Below are positions 26,922-35,726 of a stretch of 64,000 nucleotides of DNA, piece after piece (within the stretch, counting starts at the first letter, position 1; each line of letters begins with the position of its first letter). The DNA comes from Terriglobus roseus DSM 18391 (GTDB lineage: Bacteria > Acidobacteriota > Terriglobia > Terriglobales > Acidobacteriaceae), in contig NC_018014.1 in the NCBI RefSeq assembly GCF_000265425.1, positions 3,472,001-3,536,000 of the forward strand, written 5' to 3'. Both the position numbers and the translations under genes were made by a program. The notes below the pieces were generated by a model, which was not told the origin of the DNA, did no database searches, and saw only the letters and a list, made by a program, of their open reading frames with translations.

Positions 26922-29201
26922 TTACGGCGTCTGCTGTGATGGCAACATACCCTCAGTCAGCGTGGTGTTGGCGATTGTCTTTCCTTGCGCATCCAAGTCA
27001 TGGATGTGCCAGGGGACGGACTCCTGCGCGATCTCACCGTGCTTCCGCAGATAGTCGAGCGCGTAGGTGCTGGCGGTGGGGTCGTCTTTCTGATCCGCGA
27101 AGTAGGCAGCCTGCTTCGTTGCCTGTTCCTTCATGCCGAGGCGGCGATACAGGATTGCGAGGTTGTAGTGTGCGGCGAGATCATCGGGATCAATGCTCTG
27201 CACCTTCTCGTATTCCTCGCGGGCTTCGTCATAGCGGTGTTGCTGGTAGTAGCTGAAACCAAGCTCGCGGTGGGCATCGCGCGAACGCGGGAACTGCTCT
27301 TCCACCTTCTTTAGATTCGCAATGGCTTCGCTGACCTGTCCCTCGTTCCGCTCGATCAGCGCGAGATAATAAAGGGCTCTCGCGTTATTGGGAGCAAGTG
27401 ACAGCGCCTTGTTCAAGCTTGGCAGTGCATCCTCATACTTCTCCCACTGAATGTTCGCGATGCCGATGTTGGTGAAGGCGTCGGCGTAATCCGGACGCAG
27501 CCTCGCAACCTGCTGGAAGGCGTGGACACTTGCCGCATACTGCTGCGCATCCAGCAGCGCAACGCCGTAGTTGTTCCAACGCATCCACTCGGGATTCTCG
27601 TCTTTCAGCGGCTGCACCGAGGGGTTCTCGCCGAGGCTGAAGATGCGCGTGGTGCTGACCATGTCGACGATGGGCTGGTTGTAGCCGGGCTTCAGCGCGA
27701 AGTTGATGAAGTGCTGATCGAAGCGACGGTAACGCACGGTCGCCGTGACGCTCAGCGGTCCCTTGGTGCCTGCGGGCATCGTGAAGCAATAGCGGACTAC
27801 CTGGGAACGTCCGCTTTGCAGACCGTTGTTGTAGGCGACCACGCGATTGTTCCAGACCTGGTGGAGATCGTTCAGCGTGCTGGTGTTGTTGACGAGTCGG
27901 TTGGTGAAGCTGTGCGCGGCCGGATCGAGGTCGCCGCCCGGTTCGATCTCGCCGCTTTGCTTCACGATCTTGCCGTCCGCGGTGCTGACGGTGAACTGCA
28001 CCCAGCTCTCGTACATGTCGCGCTGTTCCGGCACATGCGAGTGAGCGATGCCCTTGTTCTGGATGACGACGGACACTGTGACGCGCTCGCCCCCCTTGAG
28101 GCGGAAGGGCTTGCGTCCCAGTGGTGCGATCTGCGGCTGGCCATCGACATCAAGCGCGAAGAGATCGACGTTGAAGACGCCATTCTCGAGGAACTCTTTT
28201 ACGCGCCGAAGCTGCTCAGGATAGTTGTAGTACGTCGGGATCAGCGTGTTGGCGCCCAGCCATCGGTGGCTAGCAAGCTTGCCTTCCTTCGCACCGGGGT
28301 CGCGGCCGGTAAGTGCCTCGCGCGGCATGTGGCAGGTTCCGCAGTTTGATACCGCGGGCTTGACGTAGAACGGCAGTGGGGACTCTTTGGCAAAGGACGA
28401 GTTCTGCCATTCGTCATACGGCGTCATTGCTCGCTGCCACTTATAGTCATTCAGCTCGTGTGGGAGCGCAGCCTTATGGCAGGCTGCACACATTTCGCTG
28501 GTGCGGTAGAACGGCTTCATTACCGCTGCTTTATGCCGGTCCAGATGTGACAGGATCTCGATGTCAGAAACCTTCCGGTGAATGGGCTGACCATCTTCGT
28601 CGAGCAGAACTGCTGCGGGCGCTAAAACGTAACTGCCCGTGCCTCGGGCATCTACTTTTTGAATGCTGTGACAGACGGAGCAAGTTACTCCGTCCTGGTC
28701 ATAGGGGCGCTTCTTGGTTCCGCCCTGCGTCAGCACGCCGGCTGTCATAGCGATGGGGTCGTGGCAGCCTTCGCAGTGCCGCGAGAACTCGATGCCCTTA
28801 CTGTCATTCAGAAGGTTGACGTTCTTGAGATACCACGGCGCGCGATTGGCGTTTGAGTGTGCCGATTCGCGCCACTGCTGGTGCGCTTCCTGGTGACAGT
28901 GCCCGCAATATTGTGCGGTGGGAAAGTCTTTTGGATCGATGAACTGGCCGTTGTCCGTCGTCATGTTAGACGGCATAAAAGGAAGGTCTTTTCCGTAGCG
29001 GAAGTTATAGGTCGCGGCGATCTTATCCGTGTAAGTCTTACGCGCCTGTGCGTGAGTCTCTTCGTCCGTAGCCGCCATGGCCGCGGCTGGACGCAAAACA
29101 TGATGCGTTGTGTACAAGCCTACAAGTAAGACGGCTCCAGCAACCATAGACGCGAGGAAGCGGCTCGCACTTTGATCGATATGCACTGGAAGATATCTCA
29201 T
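26922..29201 (-). CDS. Pentahaem cytochrome c with C-terminal TPR repeats
   Basis: A 759-residue exported protein. An N-terminal hydrophobic segment (about 14-31) acts as signal or anchor. Five CxxCH haem sites start at C99, C143, C174, C238 and C287, in a Cytochrome_C554-like domain that includes CHMPR, typical of such folds. A beta-rich region with HVPEQRDMYESW follows (about 330-520), then about five TPR repeats (about 540-725), for example YADAFTNIGIANIQWEKYEDALPSLNKAL. It is likely a periplasmic electron-transfer protein that binds partners through the TPRs. It is the first gene of an operon with a cytochrome c lipoprotein and is divergent from a CRTAC1 gene (170-bp gap). The redox partner is unknown. 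Confidence 0.85.
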   Translation of the reverse strand: MRYLPVHIDQSASRFLASMVAGAVLLVGLYTTHHVLRPAAAMAATDEETHAQARKTYTDKIAATYNFRYGKDLPFMPSNMTTDNGQFIDPKDFPTAQYCGHCHQEAHQQWRESAHSNANRAPWYLKNVNLLNDSKGIEFSRHCEGCHDPIAMTAGVLTQGGTKKRPYDQDGVTCSVCHSIQKVDARGTGSYVLAPAAVLLDEDGQPIHRKVSDIEILSHLDRHKAAVMKPFYRTSEMCAACHKAALPHELNDYKWQRAMTPYDEWQNSSFAKESPLPFYVKPAVSNCGTCHMPREALTGRDPGAKEGKLASHRWLGANTLIPTYYNYPEQLRRVKEFLENGVFNVDLFALDVDGQPQIAPLGRKPFRLKGGERVTVSVVIQNKGIAHSHVPEQRDMYESWVQFTVSTADGKIVKQSGEIEPGGDLDPAAHSFTNRLVNNTSTLNDLHQVWNNRVVAYNNGLQSGRSQVVRYCFTMPAGTKGPLSVTATVRYRRFDQHFINFALKPGYNQPIVDMVSTTRIFSLGENPSVQPLKDENPEWMRWNNYGVALLDAQQYAASVHAFQQVARLRPDYADAFTNIGIANIQWEKYEDALPSLNKALSLAPNNARALYYLALIERNEGQVSEAIANLKKVEEQFPRSRDAHRELGFSYYQQHRYDEAREEYEKVQSIDPDDLAAHYNLAILYRRLGMKEQATKQAAYFADQKDDPTASTYALDYLRKHGEIAQESVPWHIHDLDAQGKTIANTTLTEGMLPSQQTP

Positions 29202-29371
29202 GACGCTCAGGACCTATTGGGTTTCGGCGGGGGAATCGTAACGCATTTGTAGAGTCATGTCACTCAGAGAAATTGAGCGGATCGCGCAGTTCCGTAACAG
29301 GAAACGTGCGAAGAAATCCTCGACCGAAACGACGTCGCAGTATAAGGTGGTTTCTCGATAGAGGGTCTAAC

Positions 29372-31219
29372 GTGTCACGCTCGTCCATCGTCTGCACCGT
29401 ACTGTTGTCTGTCTTGCTGGGCGCACCGGCAAGGGGTCAAAGCGCATTGGAGTCGCACACTCCTGGCCCACAGGAGGGAGCGCAATCCCCTGCTCGCGGT
29501 GGCTCGTCTACGGCGGGTGTCTTCAAGCCAAATTACGACAGCAGCAATCGGCCGATCACGGCCGGCGGCACGGTGAAGAGCGGGCCGCATGTCTTTCAGA
29601 ACGTTGCGACTGTAGCAGGCCTGAGCACCTGGAAGCACGTCATGGGTGCGCCGGATAAGCCTTATCTGCTGGATACCATTGGCTCTGGTGTGGCGTTGCT
29701 CGACTTCGATGGCGATGGCTGGATCGACATCTACCTGGTGAACGGATCGACCCGCGATGCCATGGCCGGGAAGTCTCACGCTCCACATGCTGCGCTCTTC
29801 CGGAACAATCACGACGGCACCTTCACCGACGTAACAGCGAAAGCTGGCGTGACGAACGATCGCTGGGGTTTCGGCGCGGTTGTCGGCGACTTTGACAATG
29901 ACGGGCATCCCGACATCTACGTGTCTAACTTCGGACAGAATCGCCTGTATCGGAATAATGGCAATGGTACGTTTACCGACGTTGCGGAGAAGGCCGGCGT
30001 GTTGCTGGGTAACTGGTCTACCGGCGCGACGTGGGGAGACTACGACGGTGACGGACGTCTTGACCTGTTCGTGCCGGGCTATGTGCACTGGGATGAAAAG
30101 GATCTTCCCAACTCCGGGATGGGTGGTGTGACGTACAGCTTTTGCACCTATCGCGGCGTGCGCGTCCTGTGTGGGCCGCATGGTCTTCATGGCGAGAAAG
30201 ACCACCTGTTCCACAACAATGGCGACGGCACGTTTAGCGACGTCAGCGAGAAAGCCGGCGTCGGGGATAAACCTGGCTACTATGGCCTGTCCTCCGTGTT
30301 TGTAGACATCAACAACGATGGCAAGCCGGATCTTCTGGTTGCGAACGATTCGACGCCTAACTACCTTTATCTGAACCGCGGCGACGGCACCTTTGAGGAT
30401 GCCAGCTATGCATCCGGCTACGCGCTCAACAAAGAGGGTCGAGAGACTGCGGCGATGGGTATTGCAATTGGAGACCAGCGCCACACGGGTAACCTGGACG
30501 TCTTTCACACGACCTTTTCCGACGACTACAAGCCGCTGTATGAGAACGACGGGAAGGCAAACTTTACCGACATCAGCTACGACGCAGCGTATGCCGAACT
30601 GACGATTCCCTTTCTTGGTTGGGGTACCGCCTTTATCGACTTCGATAACGATGGCTGGCAGGATCTGCTGACGGTCAACGGACACGTCTATCGCAATGCG
30701 GACACGAATCGCTGGGGAACCTCGTGGGCAGAGCGCCCGCTTCTCTTCCGTAATGACGATGGCAAGAAGCTTGAGCCGGTGGCGGCGGTCGATGGGACGG
30801 CACTGGCTGAGGTGTTCACAGCGCGTGGTCTTGCGGTGGGCGACCTGTTCAACGATGGCCGCGTCGATGCCGTAATCAACAACATGGACGGTGCACCTGC
30901 CCTGCTTCGCAACACTGCGAAGCCCAATGGCAACTGGCTTGGCGTGGTTCTCGTCGGCCGCTCGCCGGACAACGCCGATGGGATCGGGGCGTCAGTCTAT
31001 CTGACGGTGTCGGGTAGCCGGCAACGTGTCGATCGTTTTGCCGGTGGCAGCTTTGCTTCCAGCAGCGACCCGCGCCTTCACTTCGGACTTGGCTCTGCAA
31101 GCAAGGTGGACCAGCTTGAAGTCCACTGGCCAAGCGGCAAGATCGAACACTTCCCGGTCGCCTCAATCAACGCCTACGTCACCTTGCGTGAAGGCACCGG
31201 CACACCCGCAGCGCAATAG
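29372..31219 (+). CDS. CRTAC1-family exported protein (FG-GAP/VCBS plus ASPIC-UnbV)
   Basis: A 615-residue protein. A signal peptide (VSRSSIVCTVLLSVLLGAPARGQ, the GTG at 29372 after GAGGG) is followed by repeated beta-propeller blades. Each blade has a calcium-loop motif of the DxDxDGxxD kind, for example DFDGDGWIDIYL, DFDNDGHPDIYV, DYDGDGRLDLFV and DINNDGKPDLLV. The ASPIC/UnbV domain follows (about 530-610; GIGASVYLTVSGSRQR onwards, with LHFGLGSASKVDQLEVHWPSG). The family is widespread in Acidobacteria; the biochemical role is unknown, with proposed roles in surface binding or adhesion. A CCGTAACAG element lies at 29292-29300 upstream. It is divergent from the multihaem cytochrome operon and converges with the next small gene, 11 bp away. 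Confidence 0.88.
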   Translation: MSRSSIVCTVLLSVLLGAPARGQSALESHTPGPQEGAQSPARGGSSTAGVFKPNYDSSNRPITAGGTVKSGPHVFQNVATVAGLSTWKHVMGAPDKPYLLDTIGSGVALLDFDGDGWIDIYLVNGSTRDAMAGKSHAPHAALFRNNHDGTFTDVTAKAGVTNDRWGFGAVVGDFDNDGHPDIYVSNFGQNRLYRNNGNGTFTDVAEKAGVLLGNWSTGATWGDYDGDGRLDLFVPGYVHWDEKDLPNSGMGGVTYSFCTYRGVRVLCGPHGLHGEKDHLFHNNGDGTFSDVSEKAGVGDKPGYYGLSSVFVDINNDGKPDLLVANDSTPNYLYLNRGDGTFEDASYASGYALNKEGRETAAMGIAIGDQRHTGNLDVFHTTFSDDYKPLYENDGKANFTDISYDAAYAELTIPFLGWGTAFIDFDNDGWQDLLTVNGHVYRNADTNRWGTSWAERPLLFRNDDGKKLEPVAAVDGTALAEVFTARGLAVGDLFNDGRVDAVINNMDGAPALLRNTAKPNGNWLGVVLVGRSPDNADGIGASVYLTVSGSRQRVDRFAGGSFASSSDPRLHFGLGSASKVDQLEVHWPSGKIEHFPVASINAYVTLREGTGTPAAQ

Positions 31220-31230
31220 CGCTGCTAGGT

Positions 31231-31743
31231 TTAGCGCGTGCGCTGCAGAGTGACGAAGTCACGACCGACGTAGAGCTTCAGTCCGTCCGCGTTGGCACCT
31301 GGCATCATCTGTAACGGCCGCGGCCGCGTCATTGCTGCCTCGCGCGTAATCGGCACTTGGAATAGCTCATTGCCGCCGAGGTCCAGGACGATGAATCCCT
31401 TCTCCGGCAAGAATCCACAGCCGTATGCGCCCGGAGCGATGCGCTTGCCGCCCGCTTCGAGCGGGACGTCTGTCAACAAGTAGAACTGATAGGTTTCGCG
31501 CTGTGCGGTGGAGTAGCCGCTGGTGTCCACAATGCCCGCGAGTGTCACCATGCCGTCGCTGTAGCGGAATGCTGCACTGTTGCGAATCTGCACAGTGGCC
31601 GATTGACTACGGAAGAAAACCTGCGAAGGCATCAGCCTCTCCACTTCCGCAGGTGGTTGCACGCCCGGTGCCGGGGCTGTCTGGCCGTAGGAGGCTGCCG
31701 GGATCACGCACACGGCCAGCACCAGACGCATCATCAATCGCAT
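31231..31743 (-). CDS. Small exported protein of unknown function
   Basis: A 170-residue protein with a signal peptide (MRLMMRLVLAVCVIPAASYG) and GGGAG before the ATG at 31743. The mature part has no known motif. Its core, including QFYLLTDVPLEAGGKRIAPGAYGCGF, clearly resembles the small exported protein at 50.9-51.5 kb (LTTQIPLEVGTLALAPGEYVLGW), so both belong to one unnamed family of about 140-residue beta-rich exported proteins. It is the last gene of an operon read leftward from the TPR gene at 35.6 kb, 41 bp after the 401-residue unknown gene. Confidence 0.75.
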   Translation of the reverse strand: MRLMMRLVLAVCVIPAASYGQTAPAPGVQPPAEVERLMPSQVFFRSQSATVQIRNSAAFRYSDGMVTLAGIVDTSGYSTAQRETYQFYLLTDVPLEAGGKRIAPGAYGCGFLPEKGFIVLDLGGNELFQVPITREAAMTRPRPLQMMPGANADGLKLYVGRDFVTLQRTR

Positions 31744-31784
31744 AGATCTCCCTACCTCAACCTGCGAGGCCGCACTGCTCACAA

Positions 31785-32990
31785 CTATCCTAAGGAATGA
31801 CGAAGCAAGGTTCCCAGATCCATGCGCGATCTGGACTCGACGCCGCGCGGCATGACGGGGCCCACGGCGATCGCCGTACTGTGACCCTCGAACCAGGCGA
31901 TGAAGACAGACCTGTCCGCGGCAGGCAATCGCTGCTGATCGATCCACTGGTAGTAAGCGCCCATGTCCGCGTCAATTAACGAGCCGAGTGGGTCTACTGA
32001 GTCGTCGCCCGGCTTGTCTGAGAGCAGTTCATGCATGGGTCTCTGCCGCTGCCGCGGCGCATAACGCACCAGCAAGCTGACTGCCTGTGCGCGGCGCAGG
32101 ACTTCGCGAGCCGTCCACTGGGCGAACGTGGTGCTGAAGATCTGTGTTCCGGATCCTTCCGTCAGCAACTTGATCTGAAAACGATTCAGGACGGGGTCGC
32201 CCTTCATTCCCAGATTCTCCGGCTGCAGCCGTATCAGGTTCGAGCGGAGCTGTTCCGGGCCCATTCCCGGCTGGCTGACCTGCTGCGCGATGTATTGCAG
32301 CAGTGTCCGACGCGCTGGACGCAGCTCCGCATACGAGACCGAGACCACGTCAGGGCTGTGCTGCGCAGTCACGCCACCATCGACATACCAATGACCATAG
32401 GGCTCTGCATGGGTAGCGGCCCGCGCAGAGAATGCGTCCAAAATCTGCTGGAGCCCATTGGCAGGATCCAGACCGCTGAAGAGCGTACCGTGAGGGCGCA
32501 GCCTCTCGAAAAAGCGGCCCTCATAGTTTTCGACACCTTGCCCGATGACAGCGACACCAAGTCTGGGTATTGGTGGTGCACTGATCGATTTCCGGGTTGC
32601 TTGCATACGCGTGCCGAAGGCCTGTGCGGTCTCGCGGAAGCGATCCATCTGATGGGACGACCAGAGGTAGCTCGACAGACTTTCCAGAAAGTGGGCCGGC
32701 TGGTTGACCCAGTCTTCCTGTTCCAGGGCTGCCGTGATCCGTATCTGTGCGAATGCGTGGAACCATTCCTGAAGCTGGTTCGCGGAGAGGCTCGCCAGCG
32801 TACTGAGCTCCCGTTCGATCTCTGTGCGCTCTGCAGGAAAGCCGTAGTCGTACTCGATGATCTCTCGCAACAGGCTTGAGAGGTAACTCAGCGGCAGTTG
32901 CTGCAGCAATGCCAGATGCTGCAAGCACAGAGCCCGCGCCTGCTCTGGATATCGAGTGAAGGAATCCGGTTTGAGTTCGGATGGAAGCAT
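31785..32990 (-). CDS. Unrecognised 401-residue protein
   Basis: I do not recognise this family. It has no signal peptide or membrane segment. The first ~150 residues look helical (LCLQHLALLQQLPLSYLSSLLREI and similar). The remainder mixes sheet and helix, with PRLGVAVIGQGVENYEGRFFERLRPHGTLFSGLD in the middle and RSVFIAWFEGHSTAIAVGPVMPRG near the end. The ATG at 32990 lies 2 bp after the stop of the upstream alkaline-phosphatase-superfamily gene, so the two are translationally linked. The frame is open further upstream, but that part overlaps the neighbouring gene and lacks protein-like character. The fixed neighbour suggests a joint function, for example as a cytosolic helper or maturation factor; this is inference only. 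Confidence 0.7.
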   Translation of the reverse strand: MLPSELKPDSFTRYPEQARALCLQHLALLQQLPLSYLSSLLREIIEYDYGFPAERTEIERELSTLASLSANQLQEWFHAFAQIRITAALEQEDWVNQPAHFLESLSSYLWSSHQMDRFRETAQAFGTRMQATRKSISAPPIPRLGVAVIGQGVENYEGRFFERLRPHGTLFSGLDPANGLQQILDAFSARAATHAEPYGHWYVDGGVTAQHSPDVVSVSYAELRPARRTLLQYIAQQVSQPGMGPEQLRSNLIRLQPENLGMKGDPVLNRFQIKLLTEGSGTQIFSTTFAQWTAREVLRRAQAVSLLVRYAPRQRQRPMHELLSDKPGDDSVDPLGSLIDADMGAYYQWIDQQRLPAADRSVFIAWFEGHSTAIAVGPVMPRGVESRSRMDLGTLLRHSLG

Positions 32991-32992
32991 GG

Positions 32993-34171
32993 CTATAGCA
33001 ACTCTCGGATAAGGCTGCCATTGGAAAGGCCCGCAGAGAAACCCATCATGGCTCCAAGGGTCGGAACGAGATCGATGGACTGCACGGGCCGGTCGTAGAC
33101 GACGCCATGCCTTACGCCCGCGCCGAGCGCCATCATCCACGTTGTGCGTGATGCGGCCCCGCCCGTGCGGTGGTGCTGGAAGCCATTGGCTCCGGCGTCC
33201 GTATCTGCATCTCGACCGAAGTCGGGCAGGATCAGCAACGTCGTGTTGCCTGCGTATTCCGGATCCTTCTGAACGCTGTCCCACAAGTCCGCGCAGAGCC
33301 GGTCTGTCCGTCGGATCGCATCGACGTAGAGCGAGTAGGCGCCGGAGTGAGCTATATCGATGTCATGCAGGGTGATCCACAACAGGCTTGGAGATTCCTC
33401 TCGCATCAGCTGTTTCACGATGTACATGGAGAGTTCATCCGGGCTGGATGCCGTACGCGCGTGTGCCGTGAAATCGCTGACCGAAAGTTTGAGGATTCGG
33501 TCGAGCTGTTGCAGTTCGACCTCGCTGCCGCCCAGTCGAGCGGCGTTAAAAGGGTTCTCGTAGTTGTCCTGCAGCAGGTGCGCGAAGTCTCCCGTGCGGC
33601 CTGCGGATGCTGCCTCCAGCAGATGCTTCGGCAGGATGACACCTGCGCCATGTCCCGGGCCGAAGGAACGGCTGTTGCTTTCGCCGATCCGGTTGAAACC
33701 ATTGCTCGGCGCGACAACCCACGTGTCGCTGCTGGGCCGCTTCAGGTCCTTTCGAAAGTACTCGAAGACGGTGGGATGTTCGGGCGGCGTGACGGCGAAG
33801 TTGTTCAGTGTTTCGTAGACGCCGGTGGTGAGGCTGGCGGTCGCGACATAGTGCCCGAGAATGCCGGCGTTTGTGACGTGCGTAAAGAAGCTCGATTGGG
33901 GTGCCAGCATCTGCAACATATTGGGGATGTTGTGCTGGCCCTCTGGTGCGAAGGTCTCCTGGTCGCGAGCGCCGCCGCCGAAGGTGACAACAATCACTTT
34001 GCGCTTCTTCTGCGTGGCCTGACCGTAGAGAAAGGGACTGCCGCTGACCAGCGCCGAGCCGAGCGCGACACCTGCGACATCGCGCAAGAAGTCCCGGCGC
34101 GTGCGACCGATGTAGCGTGCCAGTTCCGGCCCATTCGGTACAGGTGCGATCTGGTGTGCGCGATGAATCAT
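32993..34171 (-). CDS. Tat-exported alkaline-phosphatase-superfamily (DUF1501-like) protein
   Basis: A 392-residue protein. The twin-arginine signal TRRDFLRDVAGVALGSALVSG starts at residue 24. The fold appears to be that of DUF1501/sulfatase-like proteins: VIVVTFGGGARDQETF is the first metal-binding strand, HYVATASLTTGVYE the nucleophile region, LHDIDIAHSG a His/Asp segment, and LILPDFGRDADTDAGANGFQHHRTG the last metal site. Several expected Asp/His ligands are therefore present, so it may be an active hydrolase, although many DUF1501 proteins have no assigned reaction. It sits between a TPR gene (9 bp upstream) and the unrecognised 401-residue gene (2 bp downstream) in one operon. Confidence 0.75.
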   Translation of the reverse strand: MIHRAHQIAPVPNGPELARYIGRTRRDFLRDVAGVALGSALVSGSPFLYGQATQKKRKVIVVTFGGGARDQETFAPEGQHNIPNMLQMLAPQSSFFTHVTNAGILGHYVATASLTTGVYETLNNFAVTPPEHPTVFEYFRKDLKRPSSDTWVVAPSNGFNRIGESNSRSFGPGHGAGVILPKHLLEAASAGRTGDFAHLLQDNYENPFNAARLGGSEVELQQLDRILKLSVSDFTAHARTASSPDELSMYIVKQLMREESPSLLWITLHDIDIAHSGAYSLYVDAIRRTDRLCADLWDSVQKDPEYAGNTTLLILPDFGRDADTDAGANGFQHHRTGGAASRTTWMMALGAGVRHGVVYDRPVQSIDLVPTLGAMMGFSAGLSNGSLIRELL

Positions 34172-34180
34172 GCGTCGCTC

Positions 34181-35605
34181 CTAGGGCTGCGCCGGGCCGG
34201 CGGGACTGCCACTGACGACAAACTGCTGCACGTCTGCCTTGGCCTTGTCTTCGGCTGCATGATTTTGCGCCTGCAGACGTTTGAATTGGTCAAACTCATT
34301 CTCCGCCTTGTCCTTTAAACCAGCGTGCAGGTAATACCGGCCCATTCGAAAGTGAGCGTCGGACGAGAGCGGGTCAAGTTGCAGGGCTCGCTCATACTGC
34401 GGCAGTGCTTTCTCATACTCACGCTGCTCGGTGTAGAGGATGCCGAGCTGCAGATGTGCGTCCGCAAGTTTGTCATTGAGCGTGGTTGCTTTTTGAAGCA
34501 GAGCCTCCACGGCCGGGTAGTCCACACCTGTGGTCCCTTGCCGGTTGCCCTTCCAGAGACTCATTCCGTAGTAGAACTGGGCGAGTCCATTGCGCGGCTC
34601 GAGTTCGGCATAGCGGCGAAAGTGTTCGATCGCGGCTTCGGCCTGACTGGGGGCGCTCAGGTAGGCCTTGGACAGGTAGAGGTAGCAGCGTGCATCCGAG
34701 GGACTGGCGTCGGCACCGCGCAGCAGCACGCGCACTGACTCCTCGAAGTCTCCGCGGGCATAGAGAGACATGCCAAGACCGACGAGAATCCGAGAGGAGT
34801 CAGGGTAGCGCTGAGCACCGGACCGGAAGACCTCGATCGCTGCAACATAGGTTCGGTGCGCAAGAAGCTCCGTACCCCATGCGAAGAGGTTCTCCTCACT
34901 TGGATCCTGATGTGCCGCAGCCGCGAACTCATTGACTGCATCGATGAATCGGCCCTGCTTCTCGGCGATCTGCCCGGCCAGGTTATGAAGATCGCCAGAT
35001 GGCCGCTTCCGCAATAACGTCTCCGTCAACCGCTGCGATGCGACAACCTGGCCGCTCATGAGATACGCCAGTGCCAGGTCGTAGCCTGTGTCGTAGTCGT
35101 CCGGGTGGAGCTTCTGCGCAGTTTGCAGCAGCGGAATCGCTGAGTCGATTCGGCCCGATTGCAGATAGAGGCCTGCGAGGTGACGAGCAGCGTCGTAGTT
35201 GGTCCGATCAAGCTCGAGCGCTCGTTTGTACTCCGGCTCTGCTGCCTCAGGCTGGCCGGCGTGAACGAGGCTGGTTGCGAGGTTGGCATGGGCGAGTGCA
35301 GATGCGGGATTCAAGGCAACCGCCAATCGCAACTGTTTTAGAGCGTCCGGCGTGCGGGACTGCGCCGCGTAGGCGAGACCGAGCATCTCATGCGCTTCAA
35401 AATTCCGTGGTGCTTTTACGATTATCTTTTCAAGAACTACGGATGCTTCTCGATAGTCGCCTTTGTCGTAGGCGGCGGAGGCAGCACGGAGCTCGGCGGT
35501 TGCCGTGTCGTTGGAGCGTGTCTTTGCCGGCTGCGCATTGGCAGCCATGGCACAGCCGACGAGCAGGATGCGAATGACTGCGAACGACCTTTGCTTCTGA
35601 TTCAC
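34181..35605 (-). CDS. Exported TPR protein
   Basis: A 474-residue protein with a signal peptide (GTG start at 35605, ending AMAANAQPA) and about ten TPR-like repeats from residue 35 to 440, for example AAHQDPSEENLFAWGTELLAHR and LADAHLQLGILYTEQREYEKALPQYERAL. It is a periplasmic scaffold with no catalytic motif. It is a clear paralogue of the TPR protein at 45.5-47.1 kb: both have DPSE-x-N-x-F-x-W-G-x-E-L-L-x-H-R in the same place and end in a helix before QFLV/QFVV. It is the first gene of an operon with the DUF1501-like protein. The frame is open to 35704, but the signal peptide fixes the start near 35605. Confidence 0.82.
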   Translation of the reverse strand: MNQKQRSFAVIRILLVGCAMAANAQPAKTRSNDTATAELRAASAAYDKGDYREASVVLEKIIVKAPRNFEAHEMLGLAYAAQSRTPDALKQLRLAVALNPASALAHANLATSLVHAGQPEAAEPEYKRALELDRTNYDAARHLAGLYLQSGRIDSAIPLLQTAQKLHPDDYDTGYDLALAYLMSGQVVASQRLTETLLRKRPSGDLHNLAGQIAEKQGRFIDAVNEFAAAAHQDPSEENLFAWGTELLAHRTYVAAIEVFRSGAQRYPDSSRILVGLGMSLYARGDFEESVRVLLRGADASPSDARCYLYLSKAYLSAPSQAEAAIEHFRRYAELEPRNGLAQFYYGMSLWKGNRQGTTGVDYPAVEALLQKATTLNDKLADAHLQLGILYTEQREYEKALPQYERALQLDPLSSDAHFRMGRYYLHAGLKDKAENEFDQFKRLQAQNHAAEDKAKADVQQFVVSGSPAGPAQP

Positions 35606-35673
35606 GCTACGCCTGCGCTGAGGACTTGCATTTCTAGTAGCCTGGACGACTTTCTCTGTTGCTCGAAAATGAA

Positions 35674-35705
35674 CTTGGAGCGTGCCGGGATCGACACGCT
35701 CCAAG
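35674..35705 (-). terminator. Terminator of the 1274-residue receptor gene
   Basis: CTTGGAGCGTG (35674-35684) pairs perfectly with CACGCTCCAAG (35695-35705) over a 10-nt loop. The leftward strand continues TTCATTTTC. It lies 21 bp after the receptor stop and upstream of the TPR operon. Confidence 0.8.
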
Positions 35706-35726
35706 AGTACCCGCCAGCGATGCTGG

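Noticed and set aside
32991..33284. Longer start for the 401-residue unknown protein
   Set aside because: The extension lies wholly inside the neighbouring phosphatase-fold gene in another frame and reads as low-complexity Arg/Gly-rich shadow sequence.
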